This document shows, piece by piece, positions 1 through 6,437 of a stretch of DNA of 41,571 nucleotides. Source of the stretch: Candidatus Rubneribacter avistercoris (GTDB lineage: Bacteria; Actinomycetota; Coriobacteriia; Coriobacteriales; Eggerthellaceae); assembly GCA_019115845.1 (NCBI GenBank), contig DXCU01000095.1:1-41571 (forward strand), given 5' to 3'. The stretch's first letter is position 1; every line of letters begins with the position of its first letter. The notes under the pieces were generated by a model. It searched no databases and was not told the origin of the DNA. It worked only from the letters and a program-made list of their open reading frames with translations. The position numbers were made by a program, and so were the translations under genes.

Positions 1-76
1 CTGCGCCCTCGCAGGCGCCATCGCCCTCCGCGTCGTCTTCTACGAGCTGGGGCTTTCGGTGTTCATGTTCTACTAG
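1..76 (+). CDS. DmsC-type membrane anchor subunit, C-terminal end only
   Basis: Only the last 24 codons and the stop are present; the gene begins outside the window. The visible residues end in LRVVFYELGLSVFMFY, identical to the end of the anchor encoded at 34085-34954 and close to the one at 26082-26951. These anchors are DmsC-family integral membrane proteins that pass quinol electrons to a ferredoxin subunit. A molybdoenzyme cassette like the three further right therefore probably lies just upstream. The stop codon is followed by a hairpin and by sequence that matches the region after the anchor remnant at 29018. Confidence 0.85.
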   Translation, partial: CALAGAIALRVVFYELGLSVFMFY

Positions 77-93
77 CATTCACCCCCTCGCAT

Positions 94-130
94 CCGCGGG
101 AGCCGCATGGGCGCGCCCGTCCTCCTGCGG
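94..130 (+). terminator. Hairpin after the partial anchor gene
   Basis: Arms CCGCGGGAG (94-102) and CTCCTGCGG (122-130) pair over nine positions with one G-T wobble. Hairpins with almost the same arms follow the anchor gene at 26951 and the anchor remnant at 29018, which supports a role at the 3' end of the transcript. No run of T follows, so intrinsic termination is not assured; it may instead protect RNA ends. Confidence 0.5.
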
Positions 131-165
131 ACGCGGGGGAGGGGGCTCCCCGCCCCCTCCCCGGG

Positions 166-181
166 CGCCTCGCGCGAGGCG
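166..181. repeat. GC-rich palindrome related to parS, site 1 of copy 1
   Basis: CGCCTCGCGCGAGGCG is a perfect 16-bp palindrome. Its position within the duplicated block matches the parS-like site at 29115-29130. It keeps the palindrome while changing outer bases of the parS consensus, so binding by ParB is doubtful. Confidence 0.35.
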
Positions 182-223
182 GGATCGCGCGGGGCGGGCG
201 CAACGGCGGCGGCGCGTCCCGGA

Positions 224-239
224 TGCTTCGCGTGAAGCG
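224..239. repeat. Degenerate parS-like palindrome, site 2 of copy 1
   Basis: TGCTTCGCGTGAAGCG lies in flanks that match those of the perfect parS-type site at 29196-29211 (GGATG before it; a CTGGGCGCC-type sequence and a GTGAC repeat after it). Compared with the consensus, matching T-to-C and A-to-G changes occur on the two arms, so symmetry is kept. Confidence 0.4.
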
Positions 240-259
240 TTCTCCCCCTGGGCGCCCGG

Positions 260-360
260 AGCGTGACGTTATCCCCGTCCTGCGTCACCGAGCGTGACGT
301 TATCCCCGTCCTGCGTCACCCTCTGCGTCACCCTGCGTCCTGCGTCACCCTGCGTCACCC
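260..360. repeat. GTGAC-type palindromic repeats, cluster 1
   Basis: The unit GAGCGTGACGTTATCCCCGT followed by CCTGCGTCACC occurs twice in tandem and then decays into short TGCGTCACCC units. Read on the other strand it gives GACGGGGATAACGTCAC, the form seen at 27031-27186. The ends GTGAC and GTCAC are complementary, so each unit is an imperfect palindrome. Confidence 0.75.
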
Positions 361-444
361 GGCTCGCCGCGGGGCCCTCCGATCCGTGCGCCCGGCCCGC
401 AGCCTCTCCGCCAAGCCGCCGCCGATGCGGCCGGGCGCTTCCGC

Positions 445-605
445 AGGTTGGTCACAAACCGCGTCCTATGGCACGCACGGGGCCGGTTTCGCGTCCTCCG
501 CGCCCTTCGTGTTCGGAGAAACCCCAGGTCGTGGAAAACGCGCGACCCGCCGATGCGCCGAATTGGCCCTTCGGAGTGCCACAGGGCGCGGTTTGTGACC
601 AACTT
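445..605. repeat. Inverted-repeat element with 101-bp core, copy 1
   Basis: The left arm (445-474) and right arm (576-605) are inverted repeats matching at 27 of 30 positions by my count. They contain TTGGTCACAAAC on the left and GTTTGTGACCAA on the right, and enclose a 101-bp core (475-575). A second copy lies at 35075-35235 with the same arm and core lengths. There the core aligns only as its reverse complement, while both outer flanks align in the same orientation. No recombinase gene is in the window. Confidence 0.8.
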
Positions 606-716
606 GCGGGCGGCGCCCCGCCGGATCGTCCGCCGGAGGGGCCGGACGCCGCTCCTCCGGCGAACCCCGCACGCCCCGCGCGGCCGCTCCCCGGCGCCCC
701 CGAGCGAACACCTCCC

Positions 717-794
717 CGAGCGCCCCGCGCGGGCGCGGCCTCCCTCCCCGAACCCCCTTGCAAACGGGAAGGCCGCCTCCGCGCGGGGCGCTCG
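717..794. repeat. Long hairpin with conserved loop, copy 1
   Basis: The outer stem pairs CGAGCGCCCCGCGCGG (717-732) perfectly with 779-794. An inner stem pairs GCGGCCT with AGGCCGC. The loop reads CCCCGAACCCCCTTGCAAAC. Copies with nearly the same loop lie at 27215-27296 and 35372-35460, and a looser relative at 12081-12138. Stem bases differ between copies 1 and 3 but remain paired. Confidence 0.75.
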
Positions 795-867
795 GCCCCT
801 CGGTCCGACCTCTATCCCGACGCCCAGCCCGGTCCAGCCCGGACTCGGCTCGGCCTCGGTCGCGAAC

Positions 868-1030
868 CTCGTCCCCCCGCTCTCCTCCCACCCCCCGCCT
901 GCTCTTCGCCCTTCGCCTGCCCTTTGGCCTCTCCCCGCTCGCCAGCCCTGCCCGCCTCTCACCTCCCCGCTTGCCCCCCTCCTCCTCCCTCCGCCCGTCC
1001 GCGTCCTCTCGGCACCCCGCGCCACCCAAT
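868..1030 (+). other. C-rich polypyrimidine tract in the leader of the DmsA-like gene
   Basis: From 871 to 1020 I count 27 purines in 150 bases, so about 82% of the strand is C or T, far from the even strand composition of the neighbours. It lies directly upstream of the molybdoenzyme gene. A C-rich, G-poor transcript would suit Rho loading; a DNA structure is the other possibility. Neither can be decided from sequence. Confidence 0.4.
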
Positions 1031-1115
1031 TCTGTGTGGAATCGGTTCCTGCCCAACCCGTACCATGCCCCCATCGCGCGACGGCGCGACGTTGGACGAG
1101 AGAAACGGGGGAACC

Positions 1116-3572
1116 ATGGAAGGGAACGCAACGCGCGGCCCCATAGAGTTCGTGCGCGACGGCAAGCTCACGCGCCGCACGTTCATCAAAGGAGTGGGCT
1201 GGATCACCGTCGTCTCGGCGCTCGGCGCCGGCTTGGCGGGGTGCGCGCCACAGGGTCGCGAGGACGACGCATCTACAGACGGTTCGCAAGATGCAGGCCA
1301 AACCCAGGGCGAAACCACCTACTCCTACGCCTGCTGCAGCTACAACTGCACGTCGCGCTGCCTGCTGAAAGGGCATGTGCGCGACGGCAAGCTGGTGGCG
1401 GTGGAACCGGGCGAGATGCCCGGCCGACCCGACTACGCCAACGCCTGCCTGCGCTCCATGTCCTACATCGAGCGGGTGCAGGACGAAAGCCAGCGCGTCA
1501 TGTACCCCATGAAGCGCATCGGCGAGCGCGGCTCGGGCGAGTTCGAGCGTATCAGCTGGGACCAGGCCATGGACGAGATCGCCGAGCGCATGGAGGAGTC
1601 GAAGGAGAAGTACGGCTCTACGGCCTGCTCGTTCTACGCGTTCACCGGCAACCAGTCGAAGCTGGCCATGCAGTCGGCCACGCGGTTTGCCGGCTGCTAC
1701 GGGGGCGCGGTGTACGACATCGAGGGCATCATGGGCGACCACGGGGCGTCCATGGGCATGCAGATGGTCTACGGCGTCATCCGCGGCGCCCACGACACGC
1801 GCGACTACGAGCAGAACTCCAACATGATCGTCATCTGGGGTCGCAACCTGGCCGACACGCACACAAGCGAGCTGCGCTACATCGTGCGCGCCCGCGAGCG
1901 CGGCGCCAAGATCGTCTACATCGACCCACGATTCAGCTCCACGGCCACCATCGCCGACCAGTGGATACCTATCAAGCCCGGCGGCGACTCGGCGCTGGCC
2001 TTGGGCGTGATGAACTGGATCATCCAAAACGACCGCCACGACAAGGAGTTCCTCTCCAAGCACAGCTGCGGCTCGCTTCTCGTGCGCGATGACGACGGGA
2101 AGTACCTGCGCGGCGAGAACGACGCCTACCTGGTGTGGGACCCCGCGCAGAACAAGGCGGTCCCCAGCGACACGGAAGGGGTGGACGCCCCCATCGAAGG
2201 CTCCTTCCAGGTTGACGGCGTGGCCTGCAAGCCCGCGTTCGTCCACCTGCGGGAGCGCGCGGCGGAGTACACGCTCGAGCGCACGAGCGAGCTTACGGGC
2301 GTGCCCATCGACGTGATAGAGGCGTTCGCTCGCGAATACATCGACGCCCAGCCCGCCGGCATCCGGATGGGGCAGGGGATGCAGCGCACGTTCAACTCGT
2401 ACCAGTCGTTCCGCACGGTGGCCACGCTGGCTGCGGTGGCCGGGTACGTGGGCGTGCGCGGAGGCGGCGCGTCGCATGCGGGCGGCACGAAGGCGAACAA
2501 GCCCGTGCCCGGCGAGACGGCCCCGGAGTTCAACTACGACGAATGGGTGGACACCGGCGACAACAAGTCCACCATGGTGAAAAGCTCGCTCGTCTACCAG
2601 TGCGCCGTCGATCACGACCCGGTGCCCATCGACTTCATGTGGTTCAGCGTGTCGAACTTCCTCAACCAAAGCCCGGACGCGCATCGCATCATCAACGAGG
2701 TGTTCCCCAACATATCCACCATCGTGGTGGCCGACCCCTGGTGGACCTGGACGGCGAAGTACGCCGACTACGTCCTGCCCGCAACGTCGCTGTGGGAATA
2801 CTGGGACCTCTACGACCGCGCGCCCTGGGTGTTTCTGGTCAAGCCCGCCATCGAGCCTTTGGGCGAGAGCAAGTCGGACTGCGAGATGATGACCATGCTC
2901 GCCGAGCGCGTGGGCCTGGGCCATCTGTGGAGCAAAACCCCCGAGGAATGGGTGCGCAGCTTCCCGAACCCGGAAAGCTCGGCGTTTAAGGGCTTTGACT
3001 TCGACGAGGCCGTCAAAGAGGGCATGTGGGGCATGCCCACGGGCATCTACGACGAGCCGCTCATCGTGTTCGAGGACCATCAGTACTCCACGCCCACGGG
3101 CCGGTTCGAGTTCTACACCGAGGACATGGTGGAGTTCGGCGAGGAGGTTCCCGTCCACACGCCGGCGCTGGAGGCGTCCAACCCGGAGCTGGCCGCGAAG
3201 TACCCGCTCATGCACCTGACGTACCACGACCGCCTGAACGTTCACACGCAGCATTTCAACATCGCGTCGCTCGATGCCGTCCAGGCAGAGCCGATGCTGC
3301 AGATCAACCCTGCAGACGCCGAGCCGCGCGGCATACAAAACGGGGACATGGTGCGCCTGTTCAACGACCGCGGCGAGGCGAGCATGCGCGCGTTTGTGAC
3401 CGAGGGCATCATGCCCGGCGTGACGGCCGCTCCCGCCGGCTGGACGCCCGAGCGCACGGCAAGCGGAAGCCACCAGTTCTTAAGCCATCTCACGTTGAGC
3501 CCGGCCGAGGAGCACTATTCGCAGACGAACAGCGCCTTCAACGACATCATGATTGAAGTTGAGAAGGCTTGA
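1116..3572 (+). CDS. DmsA-like molybdopterin oxidoreductase, Tat lipoprotein
   Basis: This is an 818-residue catalytic subunit of the DMSO reductase superfamily, probably acting outside the cytoplasmic membrane. The Tat motif TRRTFIK (residues 19-25) precedes a hydrophobic stretch and a lipobox, LAGC (Cys43). An N-terminal [4Fe-4S] motif is formed by Cys74, Cys78, Cys82 and Cys111. The ACLRSMS segment and the later order of domains match DmsA more closely than the three larger enzymes to the right. The start is chosen because GGGGGA lies six bases upstream and the signal peptide follows. The ferredoxin gene begins 10 bases after the stop, but no anchor gene follows. Where DmsA has GDYS, with Ser as Mo ligand, this protein has GDHG (Gly210), so DMSO need not be the substrate. 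Substrate unknown. Confidence 0.88.
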   Translation: MEGNATRGPIEFVRDGKLTRRTFIKGVGWITVVSALGAGLAGCAPQGREDDASTDGSQDAGQTQGETTYSYACCSYNCTSRCLLKGHVRDGKLVAVEPGEMPGRPDYANACLRSMSYIERVQDESQRVMYPMKRIGERGSGEFERISWDQAMDEIAERMEESKEKYGSTACSFYAFTGNQSKLAMQSATRFAGCYGGAVYDIEGIMGDHGASMGMQMVYGVIRGAHDTRDYEQNSNMIVIWGRNLADTHTSELRYIVRARERGAKIVYIDPRFSSTATIADQWIPIKPGGDSALALGVMNWIIQNDRHDKEFLSKHSCGSLLVRDDDGKYLRGENDAYLVWDPAQNKAVPSDTEGVDAPIEGSFQVDGVACKPAFVHLRERAAEYTLERTSELTGVPIDVIEAFAREYIDAQPAGIRMGQGMQRTFNSYQSFRTVATLAAVAGYVGVRGGGASHAGGTKANKPVPGETAPEFNYDEWVDTGDNKSTMVKSSLVYQCAVDHDPVPIDFMWFSVSNFLNQSPDAHRIINEVFPNISTIVVADPWWTWTAKYADYVLPATSLWEYWDLYDRAPWVFLVKPAIEPLGESKSDCEMMTMLAERVGLGHLWSKTPEEWVRSFPNPESSAFKGFDFDEAVKEGMWGMPTGIYDEPLIVFEDHQYSTPTGRFEFYTEDMVEFGEEVPVHTPALEASNPELAAKYPLMHLTYHDRLNVHTQHFNIASLDAVQAEPMLQINPADAEPRGIQNGDMVRLFNDRGEASMRAFVTEGIMPGVTAAPAGWTPERTASGSHQFLSHLTLSPAEEHYSQTNSAFNDIMIEVEKA

Positions 3573-3582
3573 AGGGGGAATC

Positions 3583-4149
3583 ATGGCTGAGAAACAGTAC
3601 GGCATGCTCATTTACACGGGCCGGTGCGTGGGGTGCCAGACGTGCGTGGTCGGGTGCAAGATCCTGCACGAGTGCCCCGGCGGCGTGTACCTTGGGCGCT
3701 TGGAGACGGTCGGCTCGGAGGAGAACTACCACGTGCAGGGCACCTATCCCAACGTGAGCGTCACGTTCCGGCCCCACCTGTGCAACCACTGCGCGAACCC
3801 GCTGTGCGTGGCGAACTGCCCGACGGGGGCCATGGCCAAGCGCGACGAGGACGGCATCGTGGAATCCGACCCGAACGTGTGCATCGGCTGCGGCACGTGC
3901 GTGCAGGCGTGCCCGTACGGCGCGCCCGTGCTGGATGAGGAGCGCGGCATCGTGCGCAAGTGCGATCTGTGCCGCCCGCGCATCGAGCAGGGCGAGGAGC
4001 CCTTGTGCGTGGCCAGCTGCCCGGCCGAGGCCCGCGTGTACGGGCTGGTGGGCGACCCGTCTGACGAGCTGGCCGCGCTCGTTGCCGAGCGGGGCGGGGA
4101 GGTTCTTTTGCCCGAGGAGGGCACCGAGCCTTCGGTGTACTACTGTTAG
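3583..4149 (+). CDS. Four-cluster ferredoxin subunit (DmsB/NrfC type)
   Basis: This 188-residue protein has four cysteine groups typical of DmsB-type electron-transfer subunits: CVGCQTCVVGC, CNHCANPLCVANC, CIGCGTCVQAC and CDLCRP...CVASC. It has no signal peptide, so it would be co-exported with the Tat-borne catalytic subunit from the gene just upstream, as known for this family. ATG at 3583 is chosen because AGGGGGAA lies directly upstream; an earlier in-frame ATG at 3553 lies inside the preceding gene and lacks such a site. The protein ends in VYYC. No anchor gene follows, so the electron source is open. Confidence 0.88.
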   Translation: MAEKQYGMLIYTGRCVGCQTCVVGCKILHECPGGVYLGRLETVGSEENYHVQGTYPNVSVTFRPHLCNHCANPLCVANCPTGAMAKRDEDGIVESDPNVCIGCGTCVQACPYGAPVLDEERGIVRKCDLCRPRIEQGEEPLCVASCPAEARVYGLVGDPSDELAALVAERGGEVLLPEEGTEPSVYYC

Positions 4150-4159
4150 ACTGTGCGCA

Positions 4160-4193
4160 GGGCCGGGCTGTCCGAAGGGAGGCGGTCCGGCCC
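4160..4193 (+). terminator. Possible weak terminator hairpin
   Basis: GGGCCGG (4160-4166) and CCGGCCC (4187-4193) form a 7-bp stem shortly after the ferredoxin stop codon. No T run follows. It may separate the enzyme genes from the Crp-like regulator. Confidence 0.3.
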
Positions 4194-4324
4194 CGCGGTG
4201 CCGTAAGATCCGCCGGGCGAGGGCGGGGCAGGCGGAACGTGCGCCGGAGGCGGGCGACGCGCATCGCGCGCGAGGCGCGCAAGCGCGTGTGGGAGCGAGG
4301 ATCACGGGGGATGGAGGCGGTTTC

Positions 4325-4987
4325 ATGACACCGCAGTTCATAGACAAGAAACGGTATCCGGTCGTGTTCTCGACCGATCGGCTGCTTGCGCAAGGCGAGC
4401 TTCGCTTCTCGCGGCGAAGGTTTGAGAAGGGGTCGTGCGTGTTCAGGGAGCAGGAGCGCCACCCGTTCACTTACCATATGGTGTCCGGCCTGGTCAGGCT
4501 GCATCTCACCTCTCCTGACGGCGGGGTGAAGACGCTGTTCTACCATACGGACGGCACTCAGTTCGGCTTTCAGGGGTTCAAGCGCGACGGCCTGACCAAA
4601 TCGACCGCCGTCGCCGTGGCCGACACGGAGCTGCTTGAAATACGGTTCTCGGACCTGCTGGCCTACTGCGACGTGCACACCGAGTGCTACCTGGCCTATC
4701 TGGAGTACCTGTTCTCCATCATGAGCTCTCAGACCGACGAGATAGCGAGCCTGTCCTTCGAGACGGGCCTGCATCGCTTGGCGGGGCTGCTGCGCTCCAT
4801 GGCGCTGGGGGGCAACGCGGAGATCCCGTACTCCATCGACGAGCTGGCGGAGATGGTGGGCGCGCATCGCAACACGGTGAGCAACGCGCTCGCCCACCTG
4901 CGGGGGCTGGGGCTGGTGTCGGCGCGGACCCGCCCCATCGCGGTGGCGGACGTCGAGGGCTTGAGCCGCTACGTCGACGGGCTGTGA
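4325..4987 (+). CDS. Crp/Fnr-family transcription regulator
   Basis: This 220-residue protein has an N-terminal cyclic-nucleotide-binding-type beta domain (about residues 20-140) and a C-terminal winged helix. The recognition region is YSIDELAEMVGAHRNTVSNA, the usual Crp-family HTH pattern. The N-terminal cysteine cluster of Fnr is absent, so it should not sense oxygen through an iron-sulfur cluster; the ligand is unknown. ATG at 4325 follows GGAGG at a normal distance. It lies between the molybdoenzyme pair and a transporter gene that starts four bases after its stop, suggesting that it controls one or both. Confidence 0.85.
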   Translation: MTPQFIDKKRYPVVFSTDRLLAQGELRFSRRRFEKGSCVFREQERHPFTYHMVSGLVRLHLTSPDGGVKTLFYHTDGTQFGFQGFKRDGLTKSTAVAVADTELLEIRFSDLLAYCDVHTECYLAYLEYLFSIMSSQTDEIASLSFETGLHRLAGLLRSMALGGNAEIPYSIDELAEMVGAHRNTVSNALAHLRGLGLVSARTRPIAVADVEGLSRYVDGL

Positions 4988-4991
4988 GGCC

Positions 4992-6437
4992 GTGAGCGGG
5001 AGGGGAGGCCGCCGGTTCGCAGGACGGCTTGCGAGGCGGCTGGCAAGGCGGTCTGCGGGACGATCCCGGGCCGCCGCGCGTCAGCCTGCCGAGCAGCCTC
5101 GGGCCGCCCGCCAGCCTGCGAGGAAGCCTGCGGAGCAGCCTCAGGGCGCCTGCCAGCCTACGGAGCGACCCCGGGCCGCGCGCCGGCCCGCAGGGCGCTT
5201 CGGCATGGGGGCGGTGTTCTTCGCGGGCTTTCTGATGTACGCCTGCAACAACGCGGCCGTGTCCGTGGCGCCGGTGCTCGTGCTGGACCTTGGCGGTGAC
5301 GCCGTCTTCGCGGGCGCGCAGGGGACGGCCTACGTGCTGGCGGCCATCCTGATGCGCTTTTGGTTCGGCCCTTTGGCCGATCGGGTGGGCGAGGGGCCGG
5401 TCATGGCGGCGGGGGCTTTGGCGTTCGCGGTCGCTATCCCCCTGCTTGCGGTGTGCGAAAGCCCGTGGCAGGTGCTCGGCTTGCGAATCGCGCAGGCTGC
5501 GGGCCTGGCGGCCTTCTTCCCCAGCGCCACTGCGGCGGTCATGCGCCTTGCCCCAACGGGACGCGCGGGGGCGTGTTTGGGGTGGTACCGCACGCTTTCC
5601 TCGGTGGCGCTTGCGGCGGGACCGGCCCTCGCCTTCGCCGTGGCGGCTGCGGCGGGAACGGGGCCGTGCCTGGCGGTTCTGGGCGTCTGTTCGGCCGCGG
5701 CGCTCGCAGCCGTGCTGGCGGCGTGCGCGCGGGGCGCGCTTTCGCGCACGCCGGGGACAGGGGCGTTGCCCGGAACCGAAGCTTCCGGGGCGGCCGGCAG
5801 CGGCCCGGCGGAACCCGAGGGGCCCAAGGAGTCCAAGGGCCGCAGCGCCCTGCGCAGGGCGCTGCGCTGCGCGCCGAGGGCCGCTCCCGCCGTGCTCGCG
5901 GGCTCGTTTCTGGCGGCGCTGTGCTATGGCTTGCAGGCGAACTTCCTCGGGGCGCATCTGGAGGCGGCCGGGATGGCGTCGGAGGCGAGCCTCGCGTTCG
6001 CCGCCGTGGGGGCGGGCGGCGTCGTGGCCAACCCGGTGGCGGGGCGTGTGGGGGACGCGGGCCGGAAGGGCGCGGCCGCGCTGGTCGGGCTGGGCCTTCT
6101 CGGCTTGGGAACCATGGGGCTGGGGGCGTCGCCGCAGTGCGCGCAGGCGCTGCTGCCGTCCTGCGCGCTTGTGGGCGCCGGGTACTTCGCAACGGTGACG
6201 AGCGCGCTGCTCGTGCTTGCGGACCGCATGCCCGCCGACGCGCGATCCACGGCCGCCTCGCTCCAGCAAAACGCGATAGACGCGGGAATGTGCCTGGCGG
6301 GAGGCGGATTTGGCGTGCTCGTCTCCTACGCGGGAGGCTCCGAGCCGGTGTTTGTCGGGTGGGGTGCGCTCGTGTGCGCGTGCGCCGCAGCCGGCTGGCC
6401 GGCCTTCGCCTGGCTGCGGCGCACGCACGGGCGCTAG
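4992..6437 (+). CDS. Major facilitator superfamily transporter
   Basis: This is a 481-residue membrane protein with about 12 hydrophobic spans. It carries the MFS loop signature FGPLADRVGEGP after the second span and the related VANPVAGRVGDAGRKG in the second half. The annotated GTG at 4992 lies four bases after the Crp-like gene, so the two are probably co-transcribed. The first 70 residues are a low-complexity Arg/Ala/Pro stretch of degenerate repeats (QPAEQPRAARQPARKPAEQP). ATG at 5205 (residue 72, just before the first span) is an alternative start. Its stop overlaps the stop of the convergent flavoprotein gene in the shared tetranucleotide CTAG. Substrate unknown; import of a respiratory acceptor or export of its product would fit the context. 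Confidence 0.8.
   Translation: MSGRGGRRFAGRLARRLARRSAGRSRAAARQPAEQPRAARQPARKPAEQPQGACQPTERPRAARRPAGRFGMGAVFFAGFLMYACNNAAVSVAPVLVLDLGGDAVFAGAQGTAYVLAAILMRFWFGPLADRVGEGPVMAAGALAFAVAIPLLAVCESPWQVLGLRIAQAAGLAAFFPSATAAVMRLAPTGRAGACLGWYRTLSSVALAAGPALAFAVAAAAGTGPCLAVLGVCSAAALAAVLAACARGALSRTPGTGALPGTEASGAAGSGPAEPEGPKESKGRSALRRALRCAPRAAPAVLAGSFLAALCYGLQANFLGAHLEAAGMASEASLAFAAVGAGGVVANPVAGRVGDAGRKGAAALVGLGLLGLGTMGLGASPQCAQALLPSCALVGAGYFATVTSALLVLADRMPADARSTAASLQQNAIDAGMCLAGGGFGVLVSYAGGSEPVFVGWGALVCACAAAGWPAFAWLRRTHGR

Larger units (their letters stand above)
77..1115. other. Gene-free repeat region of about 1 kb
   Basis: I see no gene here. The reading frame of the next gene stays open far upstream only because of G+C content; its Tat signal and ribosome binding site place the start at 1116. 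In order, the stretch holds a hairpin (94-130), two parS-like palindromes (166-181 and 224-239), GTGAC-type repeats (260-360), a 30-bp inverted-repeat element (445-605), a long hairpin with a conserved loop (717-794) and a C-rich polypyrimidine tract (about 868-1030). Confidence 0.7.

Noticed and set aside
260-360. CRISPR-like look of the tandem GTGAC units
   Set aside because: Units are adjacent or irregularly spaced with no unique spacers of constant size, and no cas gene is present.
1029-1042. Short ATTC-6-GAAT dyad before the DmsA-like gene as an Fnr or Crp site
   Set aside because: The half-sites do not match the Fnr or Crp consensus and arms of four bases are expected by chance.
294-1115. 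N-terminal extension of the DmsA-like protein from an earlier ATG
   Set aside because: The extension runs through repeat elements and a polypyrimidine tract and would put 274 residues before a Tat signal; the start at 1116 has a good ribosome binding site.
345-3473. Very long open frame on the minus strand opposite the DmsA-like gene
   Set aside because: High G+C with strong third-position bias leaves the opposite strand open; the translation is low-complexity, rich in Arg, His and Val, and has no recognisable motif.
6434-6437. Shared CTAG at the convergent stop codons as a regulatory feature
   Set aside because: A four-base stop overlap of convergent genes arises simply because CTAG holds TAG on both strands; no further structure is present.
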